This document shows positions 7,719-20,324 of a DNA stretch of 64,000 nucleotides, in pieces. The translations under genes were made by a program, and so were the position numbers. Under the pieces are notes generated by a model that worked only from the letters and a program-made list of their open reading frames with translations, was not told where the DNA came from and made no database searches. This DNA comes from Sunxiuqinia indica (GTDB taxonomy: Bacteria; Bacteroidota; Bacteroidia; Bacteroidales; Prolixibacteraceae): positions 1-64,000 of the forward strand of contig NZ_WVEM01000018.1 in the NCBI RefSeq assembly GCF_009847015.1, in the 5' to 3' direction. Positions within the stretch are counted from its first letter, which is position 1. Every line of letters starts with the position of its first letter.

Positions 7719-10700
7719 CTAATTTTGACGTTCAGTTTCCTTCACATCAACGATTCGATCATACTCTTCGCGAGATCCAACTACCAAATTCTTGTATTCT
7801 TTCAATCCAGTACCTGCAGGAATCAGGTGACCACAAATAACGTTTTCTTTCAATCCGTCTAAGTAATCAACTTTTCCCTGAATAGCTGCCTCGTTCAATA
7901 CTTTGGTTGTTTCCTGGAATGATGCAGCAGACAACCAACTGCGTGTTTGAAGTGCGGCACGTGTAATACCTTGGAGAATTTGACTTGATGTTGCTGGAAT
8001 CGCATCACGAGATTCAACTATTTTCTTGTCTTTACGACGTAGAACTGAGTTTTCATCTCGTAAACGACGTGCAGTAACAATCTGCCCAGCACGCAACTCC
8101 GAATCACCCGGATCAACGACAACTTTCTTGGCGTAAATCCAGTCATTTTCATGAGCGAATTCGTTCTTGTCAACAATTTGTTTCTCGAGGAAGCGAGTAT
8201 CACCAGAATCAATGATTTCAACTTTACGCATCATTTGACGAATAATCACCTCATAGTGCTTATCGTTAATACGCACACCCTGCATCCGGTAAACGTCCTG
8301 TACTTCGTTCAAAATATAATCCTGAACAGCAGTAGGTCCTTTAATCGCCAGGATGTCAGAAGGCGTAATTGCACCATCAGACAATGAAATACCAGCTCGA
8401 ATGTAATCATTCTCTTGCACCAGAATCTGTTTAGAGAGTGGTACCAGATATTTTTTCACTTCGCCGCCTCGTGATGTTACGATAATTTCGCGGTTACCAC
8501 GTTTAATTTTACCGAATGAGATCTCTCCATCAATTTCAGAAACAACAGCTGGGTTAGATGGGTTACGAGCCTCAAACAACTCGGTTACACGTGGAAGACC
8601 ACCGGTAATATCACCTGCTTTTCCAGAAGCGCGAGGTATTTTAACCAATACCTGACCGGCTGTAATGGTATCTCCATCACTTACTGAAATGTGTCCGCCT
8701 ACCGGCAAGTTATAAGTACGAATCACGTCACCACTTTCGTCAAGGACTTTTAATGATGGGTTTTTCGTTTTATCACGGGTTTCAATAATTACTTTCTCTT
8801 TATAACCGGTTTGTTCATCCGACTCTTCGCGGAAAGTAACTCCGTCGATCAAAGCTTCGAATGCAACTTTACCTTTAAATTCAGAAATAATCACCCCGTT
8901 ATATGGATCCCATTCACAAATCTTTTGTCCTTTAGTTACTTCTTGTCCATTCTCGATGTACAATTTCGAACCATAAGGAATGCTATGATTTGACAGTGGG
9001 ATTCGAGTATTTTTATCAATAATTTTCAATTCTGCCAAACGTCCGATCACGATTGAGGTCTTATCTCCGGTTTCGTCCTTCGTTTCCACTGTACGAAGCT
9101 CTTCGATTTCAGCAATACCGTCGTAACGAGATTCAACCATCGACTGAGATGAGATGTTACCAGCAATACCACCAACGTGGAAGGTACGAAGCGTCAGCTG
9201 AGTACCAGGCTCGCCGATCGACTGTGCAGCAATTACACCGACAGCTTCACCGCGTTGAGCAAGATTACCTGTTGCCAAATTTCGTCCGTAACATTTACTA
9301 CAGACACCATTTTTGGCCTCACATGTTAATACTGAACGAATTTCAACACTCTCAATTGGTGAGTCTTCAATTTTCTGCGAAATTTCTTCAGATATTATCT
9401 CTCCTGAAGAAATAATTAAATCTCCGGTAAGAGGATGATAAACATCGTGAACCGTAGTCCGACCGATAACACGCTCAGAAAGCGATGCGACAATTTCTTC
9501 GTTATTCTTGATAGCAGAAGCGATCAGTCCACGCAACGTGCCACAATCTTCATCGGCCACAATCACATCCTGCGAAACATCGACCAAACGACGAGTCAGA
9601 TACCCTGCATCGGCTGTTTTCAGGGCGGTATCCGCCAAACCTTTACGAGCACCGTGAGTAGAAATAAAGTACTCCAATACGGAAAGGCCTTCTTTGAAGT
9701 TTGCCAAAATCGGATTCTCAATAATCTGCGCTCCTGTAGAACCGGACTTTTGAGGTTTTGCCATCAATCCACGCATTCCACAAAGCTGACGAATCTGCTC
9801 TTTAGAACCACGGGCACCGGAGTCAAGCATCATATACACAGAGTTGAAACCCTGTCTATCGGTACTCAACGTTTTCATTACCGAGCTAGTCAGCTTGGCA
9901 TTGGCATGGGTCCAGACATCAATCACCTGATTGTATCTTTCATTATTGGTAATGAATCCCATGTTATAGTTGGCCATCACTTCTTCGACTTCCTGATAAC
10001 CGGCTTCAACAATACCAACTTTATCTTCCGGAATAATAACGTCGTTTAGGTTGAACGACAGACCACCATGATAAGCAGCCTTATAACCCAAATCTTTCAT
10101 ATCATCCAGAAATCGCACAGTAGTCGCGTTTCCAGCTTTTTTGAAAATATCGGAAATAATTGTACGTAATGACTTCTTTGTCAACAACTCGTTGATATAA
10201 CCAGCTTCACGAGGAACCACCTGATTAAATAACACACGTCCTACAGTGGTTTCAACGATATGTTTGAAGTACTCACCATTATCATCAACATCTTCCACTT
10301 TTACTTTAATAATGGTGTGCTTTTCTAAACGGCCTTCGTTGTAGGCAATAATAACTTCCTCTGATGAGTAAAAAGTCATTCCTTCACCGATAGCACCCTC
10401 ACGTGGTTTTGTCATATAATACAGACCCAAAACCATATCCTGAGAAGGTACGGTAATCGGAGCACCATTCGCAGGGTTTAGTAAGTTATGAGAAGCCAAC
10501 ATCAACAATTGTGTTTCCAAAATTGCAGCATTTCCCAATGGCAAGTGAACCGCCATCTGGTCACCATCGAAGTCGGCATTGAAACCGCTACAAACCAATG
10601 GGTGTAGCTGAATCGCCTTTCCTTCGATCAATACAGGTTGGAATGCCTGTATTGACAAACGGTGAAGGGTGGGTGCACGGTTAAGCATTACCGGGTGTCC

Positions 10701-11987
10701 TTTCAATACGTTTTCAAGGATATCCCAAACCACCGGATCTTTACGATCGACAATCTTTTTAGCAGACTTAACGGTTTTTACAATGCCACGTTCAATCAAC
10801 TTACGAATAATGAACGGTTTGTAAAGCTCTGCAGCCATATCTTTTGGAAGACCACACTCATGCAATTTCAACGTTGGTCCTACAACGATTACTGAACGAG
10901 CAGAATAGTCAACACGCTTACCCAACAAGTTTTGACGGAAACGCCCTTGCTTACCTTTCAACGAATCAGAAAGTGATTTCAAGGCACGGTTATTTTCCGT
11001 TTTAACGGCGTTCGATTTACGCGAGTTGTCAAATAATGAATCAACTGCTTCCTGAAGCATCCTTTTCTCATTACGAAGAATTACTTCGGGCGCTTTAATT
11101 TCGATTAATCGTTTCAACCGGTTATTACGGATAATAACACGACGGTATAGGTCATTCAAATCGGAAGTAGCAAAACGGCCACCATCCAATGGCACCAACG
11201 GACGTAAATCCGGTGGAATTACTGGAACAACTTTTACAATCATCCATTCCGGACGGTTGATATTTTTGCTCGCACGGAAAGCTTCAACAACCTGCAAACG
11301 TTTTAATGCTTCGTTTTTACGTTGTTGTGATGTTTCGGTGCTGGCTTTATGTCTTAAATCATACGAAAGTTCATCCAGCTCGATACGCTCAAGCAAACCA
11401 TAAAGGGCTTCAGCTCCCATTTTGGCAATGAACTTATTTGGATCGTCATCATCCAAATATTGATTTTCTTTTGGAAGCGTATCCAAAATATCCAGATACT
11501 CTTCTTCCGTTAAGAAATCCAATTTTTTAATTCCATCCTGGCCTTTTATACCCGGTTGGATGACAACATATCTTTCGTAATAAATAATCGTATCTAGCTT
11601 CTTAGTTGGTAATCCAAGTAAGTAACCAATTTTGTTTGGTAATGATTTGAAGTACCAGATATGCGCCACAGGAACAACTAATGAGATGTGCCCCATGCGC
11701 TCGCGTCGTACTTTCTTTTCAGTTACTTCAACTCCACAACGGTCACATACGATCCCCTTGTAACGAATACGCTTATATTTACCACAATGACACTCATAGT
11801 CTTTTACGGGCCCGAAAATCCGCTCGCAGAACAAACCATCTCTCTCTGGTTTATAAGTTCTGTAGTTAATGGTTTCAGGTTTTAGTACCTCTCCGTGCGA
11901 ACGTTCTAAGATCTCTTCAGGAGAAGAAAGACTAATCGCTATTTTGGCAAAATTACTTTTAACTTTATTGTCTTTTCTGAATGCCAT
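7719..11987 (-). CDS. rpoC: RNA polymerase subunit beta'
   Basis: 1422 residues, full length for Bacteroidota. The N-terminal zinc-binding Cys set is visible (ECHCGKYKR...CDRCGVEV), as are the active-site Mg2+ motif NADFDGDQM, the bridge-helix/trigger-loop region with [19 protein letters not shown], and the second Cys cluster ([14 protein letters not shown]) near residue 890. It forms the catalytic cleft with RpoB. The gene follows rpoB by 55 bases and ends the beta-operon together with the DUF3467 gene. Confidence 0.98.
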   Translation of the reverse strand: MAFRKDNKVKSNFAKIAISLSSPEEILERSHGEVLKPETINYRTYKPERDGLFCERIFGPVKDYECHCGKYKRIRYKGIVCDRCGVEVTEKKVRRERMGHISLVVPVAHIWYFKSLPNKIGYLLGLPTKKLDTIIYYERYVVIQPGIKGQDGIKKLDFLTEEEYLDILDTLPKENQYLDDDDPNKFIAKMGAEALYGLLERIELDELSYDLRHKASTETSQQRKNEALKRLQVVEAFRASKNINRPEWMIVKVVPVIPPDLRPLVPLDGGRFATSDLNDLYRRVIIRNNRLKRLIEIKAPEVILRNEKRMLQEAVDSLFDNSRKSNAVKTENNRALKSLSDSLKGKQGRFRQNLLGKRVDYSARSVIVVGPTLKLHECGLPKDMAAELYKPFIIRKLIERGIVKTVKSAKKIVDRKDPVVWDILENVLKGHPVMLNRAPTLHRLSIQAFQPVLIEGKAIQLHPLVCSGFNADFDGDQMAVHLPLGNAAILETQLLMLASHNLLNPANGAPITVPSQDMVLGLYYMTKPREGAIGEGMTFYSSEEVIIAYNEGRLEKHTIIKVKVEDVDDNGEYFKHIVETTVGRVLFNQVVPREAGYINELLTKKSLRTIISDIFKKAGNATTVRFLDDMKDLGYKAAYHGGLSFNLNDVIIPEDKVGIVEAGYQEVEEVMANYNMGFITNNERYNQVIDVWTHANAKLTSSVMKTLSTDRQGFNSVYMMLDSGARGSKEQIRQLCGMRGLMAKPQKSGSTGAQIIENPILANFKEGLSVLEYFISTHGARKGLADTALKTADAGYLTRRLVDVSQDVIVADEDCGTLRGLIASAIKNNEEIVASLSERVIGRTTVHDVYHPLTGDLIISSGEIISEEISQKIEDSPIESVEIRSVLTCEAKNGVCSKCYGRNLATGNLAQRGEAVGVIAAQSIGEPGTQLTLRTFHVGGIAGNISSQSMVESRYDGIAEIEELRTVETKDETGDKTSIVIGRLAELKIIDKNTRIPLSNHSIPYGSKLYIENGQEVTKGQKICEWDPYNGVIISEFKGKVAFEALIDGVTFREESDEQTGYKEKVIIETRDKTKNPSLKVLDESGDVIRTYNLPVGGHISVSDGDTITAGQVLVKIPRASGKAGDITGGLPRVTELFEARNPSNPAVVSEIDGEISFGKIKRGNREIIVTSRGGEVKKYLVPLSKQILVQENDYIRAGISLSDGAITPSDILAIKGPTAVQDYILNEVQDVYRMQGVRINDKHYEVIIRQMMRKVEIIDSGDTRFLEKQIVDKNEFAHENDWIYAKKVVVDPGDSELRAGQIVTARRLRDENSVLRRKDKKIVESRDAIPATSSQILQGITRAALQTRSWLSAASFQETTKVLNEAAIQGKVDYLDGLKENVICGHLIPAGTGLKEYKNLVVGSREEYDRIVDVKETERQN

Positions 11988-12042
11988 ATATCGATGTATA
12001 TTTAAATCAAGTTAATAATAGGACTGCGGTGTAACCCAGAAA

Positions 12043-15000
12043 TTAATCCAAGGTAACACTCAAACCAAGTCCACGTAATTCGTGGAGCAATACATTCAAT
12101 GACTCAGGAATACCTGCTTGTGGCATTGGTTCTCCTTTTACAATTGATTCGTATGCTTTAGCACGACCCAGTACATCATCCGACTTCACGGTCAGAATTT
12201 CCTGAAGGATATGAGAAGCACCAAATGCTTCAAGTGCCCAGACTTCCATCTCTCCAAAACGCTGCCCTCCAAATTGTGCTTTACCACCAAGAGGCTGCTG
12301 CGTAATTAATGAGTATGGTCCAATAGAACGGGCATGCATTTTATCTTCAACCATGTGCCCCAGTTTCAACATATAGATAATTCCTACAGTTGCTGGCTGG
12401 TCGAATCGTTCTCCGGTTTCCCCATCATGCAAATATGCTTTTCCGTAAGCTGGCACACCTGCTTTGTCGGTATATGCAGTAACTTCTTCAAGACTTGCAC
12501 CATCGAAAATCGGCGTGGCAAATTTCAATCCTAGTTCTTTTCCCGCCCATCCAAGAACAGTTTCGTAAATCTGTCCAAGGTTCATCCGCGATGGTACACC
12601 TAATGGATTCAGAACAATATCAACAGGAGTACCATCAGCAAGGAAAGGCATATCTTCATCACGAACAATACGTGATACAATCCCCTTGTTACCATGTCGT
12701 CCTGCCATTTTATCTCCAATTTGCAGTTTACGTTTTTTCGCAACGTACACTTTTGCCAATTGAATAATTCCGGCTGGAAGCTCATCTCCAATGGTTACGT
12801 TGTAACGTTTACGACGAGCAACGGCCTCATGCTCCTTATATTTTTGGATATAATTAACAATTAGTCTGAAAATCAAATCATTTTTCGACTGATCGGTAGT
12901 CCACTTGCTTGGGTTAACTGTCAAGAAGTCTATTTCCTGAATTTGTTTCAAGGTGAACTTAACACCTTTCGCAATAATATCACCACCGTAATAATCTTTT
13001 ACACCCTGGCTGGTTTTACCATTCACCATGCTGAAAAGCTTATCTTCCAGTTTCGCTCGCAATGCACTTACTGCGCGTTCAAGTTCTTCATCAATTTGAT
13101 CAAGCAATGGCTTAGTAGCCGCTTTACCTTTTTTATCTTTTACAACTCGCGAGAATAGTTTTTTATCGATAACAACGCCTTTTAATGACGGAGAAGCTTT
13201 CAACGAAGCATCTTTTACGTCACCGGCTTTGTCTCCGAAGATAGCACGAAGCAATTTTTCTTCGGGTGAAGGATCTGATTCTCCTTTTGGAGTAATCTTA
13301 CCAATCATGATATCTCCCGGCTTAACATTCGCACCAACACGAATCAAACCAGCTTCATCCAGGTTGCGAGTGGCCTCTTCGCTAACATTTGGTATATCGG
13401 AAGTAAATTCTTCAACACCACGTTTTGTATCACGAACTTCAAGGGAATACTCATCTACGTGAATTGAAGTAAAAATATCTTCGCGAACTACTCGCTCCGA
13501 AATCACAATTGCATCCTCGTAGTTATATCCCTGCCATGGCATAAAGGCAACTTTCAGGTTACGTCCTAAAGCTAATTCACCACCTTGGGTAGCATATCCT
13601 TCAGTTAGTACCTGGCCTTTAGTTACACGCTGTCCTTTACCTACAATTGGCTTAAGATCAAGCGTTGATCCCTGGTTCGTTTTTTGATATTTTGGTAATT
13701 TGTAAGAAACGACTTCCGGCTCGAAACTAACGAACTTCTCATCATCGCTCATATCATACCGAACAATCACTTCATTCGCATCAACATACTCAATTACTCC
13801 TTCACCTTTAGCTGAAACGAGAACGCGTGAATCCCGAGCAGCACTACCTTCCAAACCTGTTCCTACAATAGGAGCTTCAGGTCTCAATAATGGCACTGCC
13901 TGGCGCATCATATTCGATCCCATCAATGCACGGTTCGCATCATCATGCTCCAGGAAAGTAATCAACGAAGCTGCAACTGATGCAATCTGGTTAGGGCCAA
14001 CGTCCATCAACTGAACTTCTTCTTTTTCAACAACAGGATAGTCACCTTCAAGACGTGATTTTACTTTCTGATTGACAAAGTAACCTTCGTCATCAATCGG
14101 TGCATTCGCCTGTGCAATTACTTTTCCTTCTTCCTCTTCCGCTGTCAGGTAAACAACACCATCTTCTGATAAATCAACTTGTCCGTTCTCGACCTTACGA
14201 TACGGAGTAGAAATAAATCCGAGGTCAGTTACTTTAGCAAAAACGCATAATGAAGAAATCAAACCGATGTTTGGTCCCTCTGGAGTTTCAATCGGACAAA
14301 GACGTCCGTAGTGAGTAAAGTGAACGTCACGCACCTCGAAACCTGCACGCTCACGCGACAGACCTCCAGGTCCCAGAGCAGACATACGACGTTTGTGTGT
14401 CATCTCCGCCAATGGATTCGTTTGATCCATAAACTGAGAAAGGGCATTGGTTCCGAAAAATGAATTAATAACCGATGACAAGGTTTTTGAATTGATCAAA
14501 TCAATTGGAGTAAAAACCTCATTATCTCGAACATTCATTCGCTCACGAATAGTCCGGGCCATACGTGCTAATCCAACACCAAATTGGTTATACATCTGTT
14601 CGCCAACTGTACGAACACGACGGTTACTCAAGTGGTCAATATCATCAACATCCGTTTTAGCATTAACCAGCTTGATTAAATATTTGATAATCTCTATAAT
14701 ATCTTCCTTGGTCAGTACCTGAGTATCCATCTCAATATTCAAGCCCAACTTCTTGTTGATACGGTAACGTCCTACTTCTCCTAAGTCGTAACGCTTTTCA
14801 GAGAAAAATAATTTATCAATTACATCGCGTGCAGTCGCTTCGTCTGGTGGTTCAGCGTTACGCAACTGGCGATAAATATGCAAAACAGCTTCTTTCTCCG
14901 AGTTACACGGATCTTTTTGAAGCGTATTATATATAATTGCAAAGTCTTGCAGATTCTGATCTTCTTTATGCAACAAAATTGTTTTGGTGCCTGAATCCAG

Positions 15001-15855
15001 AATTTCTTCAATATGATCATTTTCAATGACGGTTTCGCGGTCGATGACCACTTCATTCCGCTCGATCGAAACAACCTCTCCGGTATCTTCATCAACAAAG
15101 TCTTCAACCCAGGTTTTCAAAACACGGGCGGCTAACTTTCTTCCTACTACTTTCTTTACACCGGATTTGGATACCTTAATTTCATCAGCCAATCCGAATA
15201 TTTCAAGAATATCTTTATCGCTTTCGTATCCAATGGCCCGCAACAATGTAGTTACAGGTAATTTCTTTTTACGGTCGATATAAGCAAACATCACCGAATT
15301 GATGTCGGTTGCAAACTCGATCCATGACCCTTTAAATGGAATAATACGTGCCGAATAAAGCTTTGTACCGTTAGCGTGCAAACTTTGCCCGAAGAAAACC
15401 CCCGGAGAACGATGTAGCTGTGAAACAACAACACGTTCGGCTCCGTTAATAACGAAAGTTCCTCTTTCTGTCATGTAAGGAACAGTTCCCAAATACACAT
15501 CCTGAATAACCGTGTCGAAATCTTCGTGTTCAGGATCAGTACAGTACAACTTTAATTTTGCCTTAAGCGGAACGCTAAAGGTTAAACCTCGTTCAATACA
15601 TTCTTCAATCGCGTACCTTGGCGGGTCAACCTGGTAGTCTAGAAATTCAAGAACGAAATTATTTCGAGTATCCGTGATTGGAAAGTTTTCTTCGAAAACC
15701 TTGTATAGGCCTTCAACGGTTCTGTTTTCAGGAGTTGTTACCAACTGAAAGAAATCGATGAATGACTTTACTTGAACTTCCAGGAAATCAGGATAATCAA
15801 ATTTAGTTTTTGTGGAAGAGAAACTAATTCTCTGATTTTCAGTATTTAACGACAT
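12043..15855 (-). CDS. rpoB: RNA polymerase subunit beta
   Basis: 1270 residues with all beta-subunit hallmarks, including the rifampicin pocket [37 protein letters not shown], the C-terminal [13 protein letters not shown] and [20 protein letters not shown]. At the positions of E. coli Q513, D516, H526, S531 and I572 the residues are wild-type-like, so no classical rifampicin-resistance change is seen. A hairpin followed by T residues lies between rplL and this gene and may reduce read-through. Confidence 0.98.
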   Translation of the reverse strand: MSLNTENQRISFSSTKTKFDYPDFLEVQVKSFIDFFQLVTTPENRTVEGLYKVFEENFPITDTRNNFVLEFLDYQVDPPRYAIEECIERGLTFSVPLKAKLKLYCTDPEHEDFDTVIQDVYLGTVPYMTERGTFVINGAERVVVSQLHRSPGVFFGQSLHANGTKLYSARIIPFKGSWIEFATDINSVMFAYIDRKKKLPVTTLLRAIGYESDKDILEIFGLADEIKVSKSGVKKVVGRKLAARVLKTWVEDFVDEDTGEVVSIERNEVVIDRETVIENDHIEEILDSGTKTILLHKEDQNLQDFAIIYNTLQKDPCNSEKEAVLHIYRQLRNAEPPDEATARDVIDKLFFSEKRYDLGEVGRYRINKKLGLNIEMDTQVLTKEDIIEIIKYLIKLVNAKTDVDDIDHLSNRRVRTVGEQMYNQFGVGLARMARTIRERMNVRDNEVFTPIDLINSKTLSSVINSFFGTNALSQFMDQTNPLAEMTHKRRMSALGPGGLSRERAGFEVRDVHFTHYGRLCPIETPEGPNIGLISSLCVFAKVTDLGFISTPYRKVENGQVDLSEDGVVYLTAEEEEGKVIAQANAPIDDEGYFVNQKVKSRLEGDYPVVEKEEVQLMDVGPNQIASVAASLITFLEHDDANRALMGSNMMRQAVPLLRPEAPIVGTGLEGSAARDSRVLVSAKGEGVIEYVDANEVIVRYDMSDDEKFVSFEPEVVSYKLPKYQKTNQGSTLDLKPIVGKGQRVTKGQVLTEGYATQGGELALGRNLKVAFMPWQGYNYEDAIVISERVVREDIFTSIHVDEYSLEVRDTKRGVEEFTSDIPNVSEEATRNLDEAGLIRVGANVKPGDIMIGKITPKGESDPSPEEKLLRAIFGDKAGDVKDASLKASPSLKGVVIDKKLFSRVVKDKKGKAATKPLLDQIDEELERAVSALRAKLEDKLFSMVNGKTSQGVKDYYGGDIIAKGVKFTLKQIQEIDFLTVNPSKWTTDQSKNDLIFRLIVNYIQKYKEHEAVARRKRYNVTIGDELPAGIIQLAKVYVAKKRKLQIGDKMAGRHGNKGIVSRIVRDEDMPFLADGTPVDIVLNPLGVPSRMNLGQIYETVLGWAGKELGLKFATPIFDGASLEEVTAYTDKAGVPAYGKAYLHDGETGERFDQPATVGIIYMLKLGHMVEDKMHARSIGPYSLITQQPLGGKAQFGGQRFGEMEVWALEAFGASHILQEILTVKSDDVLGRAKAYESIVKGEPMPQAGIPESLNVLLHELRGLGLSVTLD

Positions 15856-15893
15856 GTATCAACAAAATTAAGTGAACTTAATACATCAATATA

Positions 15894-15930
15894 CAAAAAG
15901 GCTTAGAACCCCACTTATGTGAGGTTCTAA
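15894..15930 (-). terminator. Attenuator-like hairpin between rplL and rpoB
   Basis: Arms 15903-15914 and 15919-15930 pair over 12 bp (one mismatch) with a four-base loop. On the minus strand GCC and five T residues follow. It is placed like the partial terminator of the E. coli rplL-rpoB gap and would adjust ribosomal-protein to polymerase output. Confidence 0.75.
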
Positions 15931-15967
15931 ACCATTATTCAGACCATTCTTAAAGGTCTTAAGTCTC

Positions 15968-16348
15968 TTATTTAAGTTCAACTTCAGCTCCAGCTTCTTC
16001 TAACTGACTTTTTAATGCTTCTGCTTCGTCTTTTGAAACTTTTTCTTTGATTGCTTTAGGTGCTTCGTCTACAACAGCTTTCGCTTCCTTAAGACCTAAG
16101 CCTGTCAATTCTTTAACTAACTTCACAACTGCAAGTTTTGAACCACCAGCTGCTTTTAAGATTACGTCGAATTCTGTTTGCTCTGCAGCTCCAGCTTCTT
16201 CACCACCACCAGCGGCAGGTCCAGCTACAGCTACAGCAGCTGCTGCAGGTTCGATTCCATATTCTTCTTTTAAAATGTCAGCTAATTCATTGACGTCTTT
16301 TACAGTCAAGTTTACTAACTCTTCTGCAAGTGCTTTTAAATCTGCCAT
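15968..16348 (-). CDS. rplL: Ribosomal protein bL12 (L7/L12)
   Basis: 126 residues. An N-terminal dimerisation helix pair (1-35) is followed by an Ala/Gly-rich flexible hinge (about 36-55) and the globular C-terminal domain with [16 protein letters not shown]. It forms the ribosomal stalk that recruits translational GTPases. It lies 38 bases downstream of rplJ, whose product anchors it. Confidence 0.98.
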   Translation of the reverse strand: MADLKALAEELVNLTVKDVNELADILKEEYGIEPAAAAVAVAGPAAGGGEEAGAAEQTEFDVILKAAGGSKLAVVKLVKELTGLGLKEAKAVVDEAPKAIKEKVSKDEAEALKSQLEEAGAEVELK

Positions 16349-16386
16349 TTCTTCTTAATTTTTATGCTATAAAATTGTAACTAAAT

Positions 16387-16905
16387 TTATTCTTTTTCTG
16401 AAAGTGTCTGAAGGATTCCATGAATTTTGTTTCCTCCTGATTGCAATTGACCAATAACTGTTTTCATTGGTGATTGTAACAGGGCAACCAAATCTCCAAG
16501 TAATTCATCCTTAGACTTAATTGTTGATAATGCTTCTAATTGGTTTTCGCCAACATAAACTGATTCTTCAACATAAGCCGCCTTCAATAATGGCTTTTTA
16601 TGTACTTTTGAAAATTCTTTGATCAGTTTAGCGGGAGTATTTCCAACTTCACAAAACATGATTGAAGTACTACCTTTGAGAGAGTCGAAAAGCTCGTCTG
16701 TATTCTTCTCAGAATTTTCTAACGCTTTTCTTAATAGTGTATTCTTAACTACAACCAGCTTTACATCTTTGGTAAAACATAGGCGCCTTAAACTACTAGA
16801 GTCTTCTGCATTAAGGTCAGCAATATCCGCCAGGTAAAAGTGATTGTAAGAATTGATCTGCTCAGTCAGATTGTCAATAATCGTTAATTTTTCTGATCTT
16901 TTCAT
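16387..16905 (-). CDS. rplJ: Ribosomal protein uL10
   Basis: 172 residues with the L10 fold: an N-terminal rRNA-binding part with VVVKNTLLRKALE and GSTSIMFCE, then a C-terminal helix that binds L7/L12 dimers. It anchors the stalk on 23S rRNA, and in other bacteria the L10-L12 complex represses its own operon. The gap to rplA is 14 bases. Confidence 0.98.
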   Translation of the reverse strand: MKRSEKLTIIDNLTEQINSYNHFYLADIADLNAEDSSSLRRLCFTKDVKLVVVKNTLLRKALENSEKNTDELFDSLKGSTSIMFCEVGNTPAKLIKEFSKVHKKPLLKAAYVEESVYVGENQLEALSTIKSKDELLGDLVALLQSPMKTVIGQLQSGGNKIHGILQTLSEKE

Positions 16906-16919
16906 CTTGCAATATTTTA

Positions 16920-17615
16920 CTAGTCAGTAACTGACTTTAATTCGACTTGAATTCCAGGACTCATTGTGCTTGACAGGGAAATACTTTTTACGTAAGTACC
17001 TTTCGCTGCAGTCGGTTTCAATTTGATAATGGTGTTGATAAACTCATGGGCATTTTCAACAATTTTATCAGCAGTAAAGGAAACTTTACCAATTGAAGTG
17101 TGAATAATACCAAATTTATCTACTTTAAAATCAATTTTACCTTGTTTAACTTCACCGACAGCTTTGCCAATATCCATAGTCACGGTTCCGCTCTTTGGAT
17201 TAGGCATCAAGCCTCTGGGTCCTAAAACCCGACCTAACGGGCCAACCTTTCCCATAACTGGAGGCATGGTAATTACCACATCGAAATCAGTCCATCCGCC
17301 TTTGATTTTCTCGATGTACTCATCAAGACCAACAAAGTCAGCACCAGCTTCTTTGGCTTCTGCCTCTTTGTCAGGCGTAACCAACGCTAATACACGGACT
17401 TCTTTACCAGTTCCATGGGGTAAGGATACAACGCCTCGAACCATCTGATTGGCTTTTCTCGGGTCTACTCCTAAACGGACATCAATATCAACTGACGCAT
17501 CAAACTTTGTAAAAGTAATTTCCTTCAGCAAAGATGCAGCATCAGATAGTGAATATATTTTATCCTTTTCAAGTTTCTCCTGAGCAAGCTTTCTATTTTT
17601 TGTAATTCTGCCCAT
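16920..17615 (-). CDS. rplA: Ribosomal protein uL1
   Basis: 231 residues, normal length. It carries the L1 signature region [20 protein letters not shown] and the sequence [20 protein letters not shown]. It forms the mobile L1 stalk near the E site and is a known autoregulator of the rplK-rplA mRNA in other bacteria. The gap to rplK is 14 bases. Confidence 0.98.
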   Translation of the reverse strand: MGRITKNRKLAQEKLEKDKIYSLSDAASLLKEITFTKFDASVDIDVRLGVDPRKANQMVRGVVSLPHGTGKEVRVLALVTPDKEAEAKEAGADFVGLDEYIEKIKGGWTDFDVVITMPPVMGKVGPLGRVLGPRGLMPNPKSGTVTMDIGKAVGEVKQGKIDFKVDKFGIIHTSIGKVSFTADKIVENAHEFINTIIKLKPTAAKGTYVKSISLSSTMSPGIQVELKSVTD

Positions 17616-17629
17616 TTTTAAAATTTTAA

Positions 17630-18073
17630 TTAGTTATTTGATGGAAATTGACCTGTTACGTTAATTCCCATGCTTCTGGCAGTACCAGCAACCATTTTCA
17701 TAGCAGATTCCACTGTGAAACAGTTTAAATCAGACATTTTAGATTCTGCAATCTTTTTTACCTGATCCCAGCTTACTTTACCCACTTTTTTAACATGTGG
17801 TTCAGCTGATCCTGATTTCAATTTAGCGGCTTCTAGCAATTGAATGGCCACTGGGGGTTGTTTAATTACAAAATCAAACGATTTATCCGCATAAACAGTA
17901 ATAATTACAGGAAGCACCTTACCAGCCTGGTCTTGTGTCCGCCCGTTAAACTGTTTGCAGAACTGCATGATATTAACCCCTTTGGCACCTAATGCTGGTC
18001 CTACCGGAGGTGAAGGGTTAGCTGCACCCCCCTTAATTTGTAACTTAATTAATCCAGCAACTTCTTTAGCCAT
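17630..18073 (-). CDS. rplK: Ribosomal protein uL11
   Basis: 147 residues. The N-terminal domain has the proline-rich [20 protein letters not shown] and the C-terminal rRNA-binding domain ends [12 protein letters not shown]. It shapes the GTPase-associated centre and is needed for Rel-dependent stringent activation; an rsh gene lies at 58.4 kb. It follows nusG by 22 bases. Confidence 0.98.
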   Translation of the reverse strand: MAKEVAGLIKLQIKGGAANPSPPVGPALGAKGVNIMQFCKQFNGRTQDQAGKVLPVIITVYADKSFDFVIKQPPVAIQLLEAAKLKSGSAEPHVKKVGKVSWDQVKKIAESKMSDLNCFTVESAMKMVAGTARSMGINVTGQFPSNN

Positions 18074-18095
18074 AATAAAATCAATAAAAATTTAA

Positions 18096-18644
18096 CTACT
18101 CCTTTTCAACTTGCATAAAGCTAAGTTCCAAGGGTGTTTTACGTCCAAAAATTTTGACCATCACTTTCAACTTCTTCTTCTCCTCATTGATTTCTTCAAT
18201 GATTCCGTTGAATCCGTTAAAAGGACCATCAGTAACTTTCACAGTTTCACCAACAACATAAGGAATGTTCATTTCCTCATCATTTTCAGCCATTTCATCA
18301 ACCCTTCCTAAGATACGGTTAACTTCAGTCTGACGCATTGGTACAGGATCTCCTCCTTTGGTGTCACCTAAGAATCCGATCACGTTGGTAATACTTTTCA
18401 ACATGTGTGGAATCTCACCTACCAGAGCAGCCTCTAACAAAAGATAACCAGGAAAGAAGTTACGCTCTTTGCTCACCTTTTTCCCGTTACGGATTTGATA
18501 GACCTTTTCAGTTGGAATTAGTACCTGTGAAACATACTCTTGAAGCCCAGCATTTGCAATTTCGCTTTCGATATATTCTTTTACCTTCTTTTCTTTCCCA
18601 CCAATAGTCCTAAGAACATACCATTTTTTTACAATTTCGCTCAT
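18096..18644 (-). CDS. nusG: Transcription elongation/antitermination factor NusG
   Basis: 182 residues. The NGN domain starts KKWYVLRTIGGKEKKV and includes RNFFPGYLLLEA. A C-terminal KOW domain carries VKVTDGPFNGFNGIIEEI. It binds RNA polymerase and couples it to the ribosome through S10. It lies between secE and rplK, the conserved bacterial arrangement. Confidence 0.98.
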   Translation of the reverse strand: MSEIVKKWYVLRTIGGKEKKVKEYIESEIANAGLQEYVSQVLIPTEKVYQIRNGKKVSKERNFFPGYLLLEAALVGEIPHMLKSITNVIGFLGDTKGGDPVPMRQTEVNRILGRVDEMAENDEEMNIPYVVGETVKVTDGPFNGFNGIIEEINEEKKKLKVMVKIFGRKTPLELSFMQVEKE

Positions 18645-18662
18645 GTAGATTCTCCAATCGTA

Positions 18663-18857
18663 TTAATAAAATAAACTGTACACAAAGTTCATAATGTTCT
18701 CAAAAGAGATGTCCATTACGAATACAACAAGTGCTATAATAAAGGAAGCAACCATAACGATAAATGCACTGTTTTGCAACTCTTTCCAAGTTGGCCAAGA
18801 AACTTTATGAACAAGCTCATTATAAGCTTCTTCTAAGTATAATTTAAGTTTCATCAA
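18663..18857 (-). CDS. secE: Preprotein translocase subunit SecE
   Basis: 64 residues. A short amphipathic N-terminal helix contains the family motif HKVSWPTWKEL, followed by one transmembrane helix (about 31-55). It is the minimal single-span SecE that clamps SecY. It lies 18 bases upstream of nusG. A tRNA-Trp gene is common just upstream in this phylum, but here only a T-arm-like remnant is seen. Confidence 0.96.
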   Translation of the reverse strand: MMKLKLYLEEAYNELVHKVSWPTWKELQNSAFIVMVASFIIALVVFVMDISFENIMNFVYSLFY

Positions 18858-18879
18858 TATTGTGTTTTAAGTTGTCAGA

Positions 18880-18900
18880 TGGCAGGAAATCGAACCTACT
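18880..18900 (-). other. tRNA T-arm-like remnant between tuf and secE
   Basis: On the minus strand GTAGG-TTCGATTT-CCTGC resembles a T-stem and T-loop. The loop has 8 rather than 7 bases, and no acceptor partner, D-arm or CCA anticodon arm can be found upstream. Many Bacteroidota have tRNA-Trp exactly here, so this is probably a decayed copy. Confidence 0.4.
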
Positions 18901-18912
18901 TTATAAAAGCAT

Positions 18913-18933
18913 AAAAAACTCCCTATTGAGTTT
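18913..18933 (-). terminator. Terminator-like stem after tuf
   Basis: AAACTC (18916-18921) pairs with GAGTTT (18928-18933). On the minus strand the stem is followed by a six-T run. Because secE follows, it may act only as a partial stop. Confidence 0.5.
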
Positions 18934-18945
18934 CATCCGTAAAGA

Positions 18946-18969
18946 GTCCCGAACCCTTCGGTCCGGGAC
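18946..18969 (-). terminator. Strong hairpin 3' of tuf
   Basis: Arms 18946-18955 and 18960-18969 pair over 10 bp with one mismatch and a GAAG loop (minus-strand sense). Only a weak T tract follows. It probably protects or defines the tuf mRNA 3' end, together with the adjoining stem at 18913. Confidence 0.6.
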
Positions 18970-18994
18970 ATCCTACTCTTATTTCTTTCTTGTA

Positions 18995-20182
18995 TTATTC
19001 TACAATTTCAGTTACCTGACCGGCACCTACAGTACGTCCACCTTCGCGGATTGCAAAACGTAGACCAGTATTCAATGCCACTGGGTAAATCAAGCTTACG
19101 TTGATTGTTACGTTATCGCCAGGCATTACCATTTCACGTCCTTCTTCCAAGGTAATCTCTCCAGTTACGTCAAGCGTACGCAAGTAAAATTGAGGACGGT
19201 ATTTATTATGAAATGGAGTGTGACGTCCACCTTCTTCTTTTTTCAATACATAAACCTCAGCTTTAAACTTTGTGTGAGGAGTGATTGAACCTGGTTTAGC
19301 CAAAATCTGTCCACGTTTGATTTCTTTTTTGTCAACACCACGAAGCAACAAACCAACGTTGTCACCAGCTTGACCATCATCCAAAATCTTACGAAACATC
19401 TCAACACCAGTACAAACAGTTTTACGACCTTCAGCACCTAAACCAATCAACTGAAGCTCATCACCAGTATGAACAACACCTGTTTCGATACGGCCGGTAG
19501 CTACAGTACCACGACCTGTAATTGAGAATACATCCTCAACCGGCATCAAAAATGGCTTATCAATATCACGAGGAGGAAGCGGAATCCAAGTATCACAAGC
19601 ATCCATCAATTCAAGAACTTTTTCTTCCCATTGTGGTTCTCCATTAAGAGCACCAAGAGCAGAACCTTGGATAACAGGAGCGTTGTCACCGTCGAATTCA
19701 TAGAAATCCAATAATTCACGAATCTCCATTTCAACTAATTCCAACAATTCTGGGTCTTCCACCATGTCAACTTTGTTCATGAAAACAACCAATCTTGGCA
19801 CGTTTACCTGACGAGCTAACAAAATGTGTTCGCGTGTTTGTGGCATAGGACCATCAGTTGCAGCTACTACAATAATAGCTCCGTCCATCTGAGCAGCACC
19901 AGTTACCATATTCTTAACGTAATCGGCGTGACCCGGACAATCTACGTGTGCATAGTGACGCGTAGCAGTTTGATACTCAACGTGAGCAGTATTAATAGTA
20001 ATACCACGTTCTTTTTCTTCAGGAGCACTGTCGATTGAATCAAATGATTTAATCTCAGAAAAACCTTTTTTTGCTAATACTGTTGTAATAGCAGCTGTCA
20101 GGGTAGTTTTACCATGGTCAACGTGGCCAATAGTACCAATGTTCACATGGTCTTTATCCCTATTAAAATGTTCTTTAGCCAT
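18995..20182 (-). CDS. tuf: Translation elongation factor Tu
   Basis: 395 residues, the normal EF-Tu length. The G domain has [15 protein letters not shown], the G2/switch region with [23 protein letters not shown] and MNKVDMV, followed by the two beta-barrel domains. It delivers aminoacyl-tRNA to the ribosome. It lies at the end of a four-tRNA cluster on the same strand and upstream of secE, so tRNAs and EF-Tu are probably one transcript processed by RNase P/Z. Confidence 0.98.
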   Translation of the reverse strand: MAKEHFNRDKDHVNIGTIGHVDHGKTTLTAAITTVLAKKGFSEIKSFDSIDSAPEEKERGITINTAHVEYQTATRHYAHVDCPGHADYVKNMVTGAAQMDGAIIVVAATDGPMPQTREHILLARQVNVPRLVVFMNKVDMVEDPELLELVEMEIRELLDFYEFDGDNAPVIQGSALGALNGEPQWEEKVLELMDACDTWIPLPPRDIDKPFLMPVEDVFSITGRGTVATGRIETGVVHTGDELQLIGLGAEGRKTVCTGVEMFRKILDDGQAGDNVGLLLRGVDKKEIKRGQILAKPGSITPHTKFKAEVYVLKKEEGGRHTPFHNKYRPQFYLRTLDVTGEITLEEGREMVMPGDNVTINVSLIYPVALNTGLRFAIREGGRTVGAGQVTEIVE

Positions 20183-20226
20183 AACTCGTAATTATTAATT
20201 ATCTTTTTTCTATTTATTTATCAGTG

Positions 20227-20298
<72 letters not shown>

Positions 20299-20324
20299 AA
20301 CGAATAATTTCGTTTTAAAAATTG

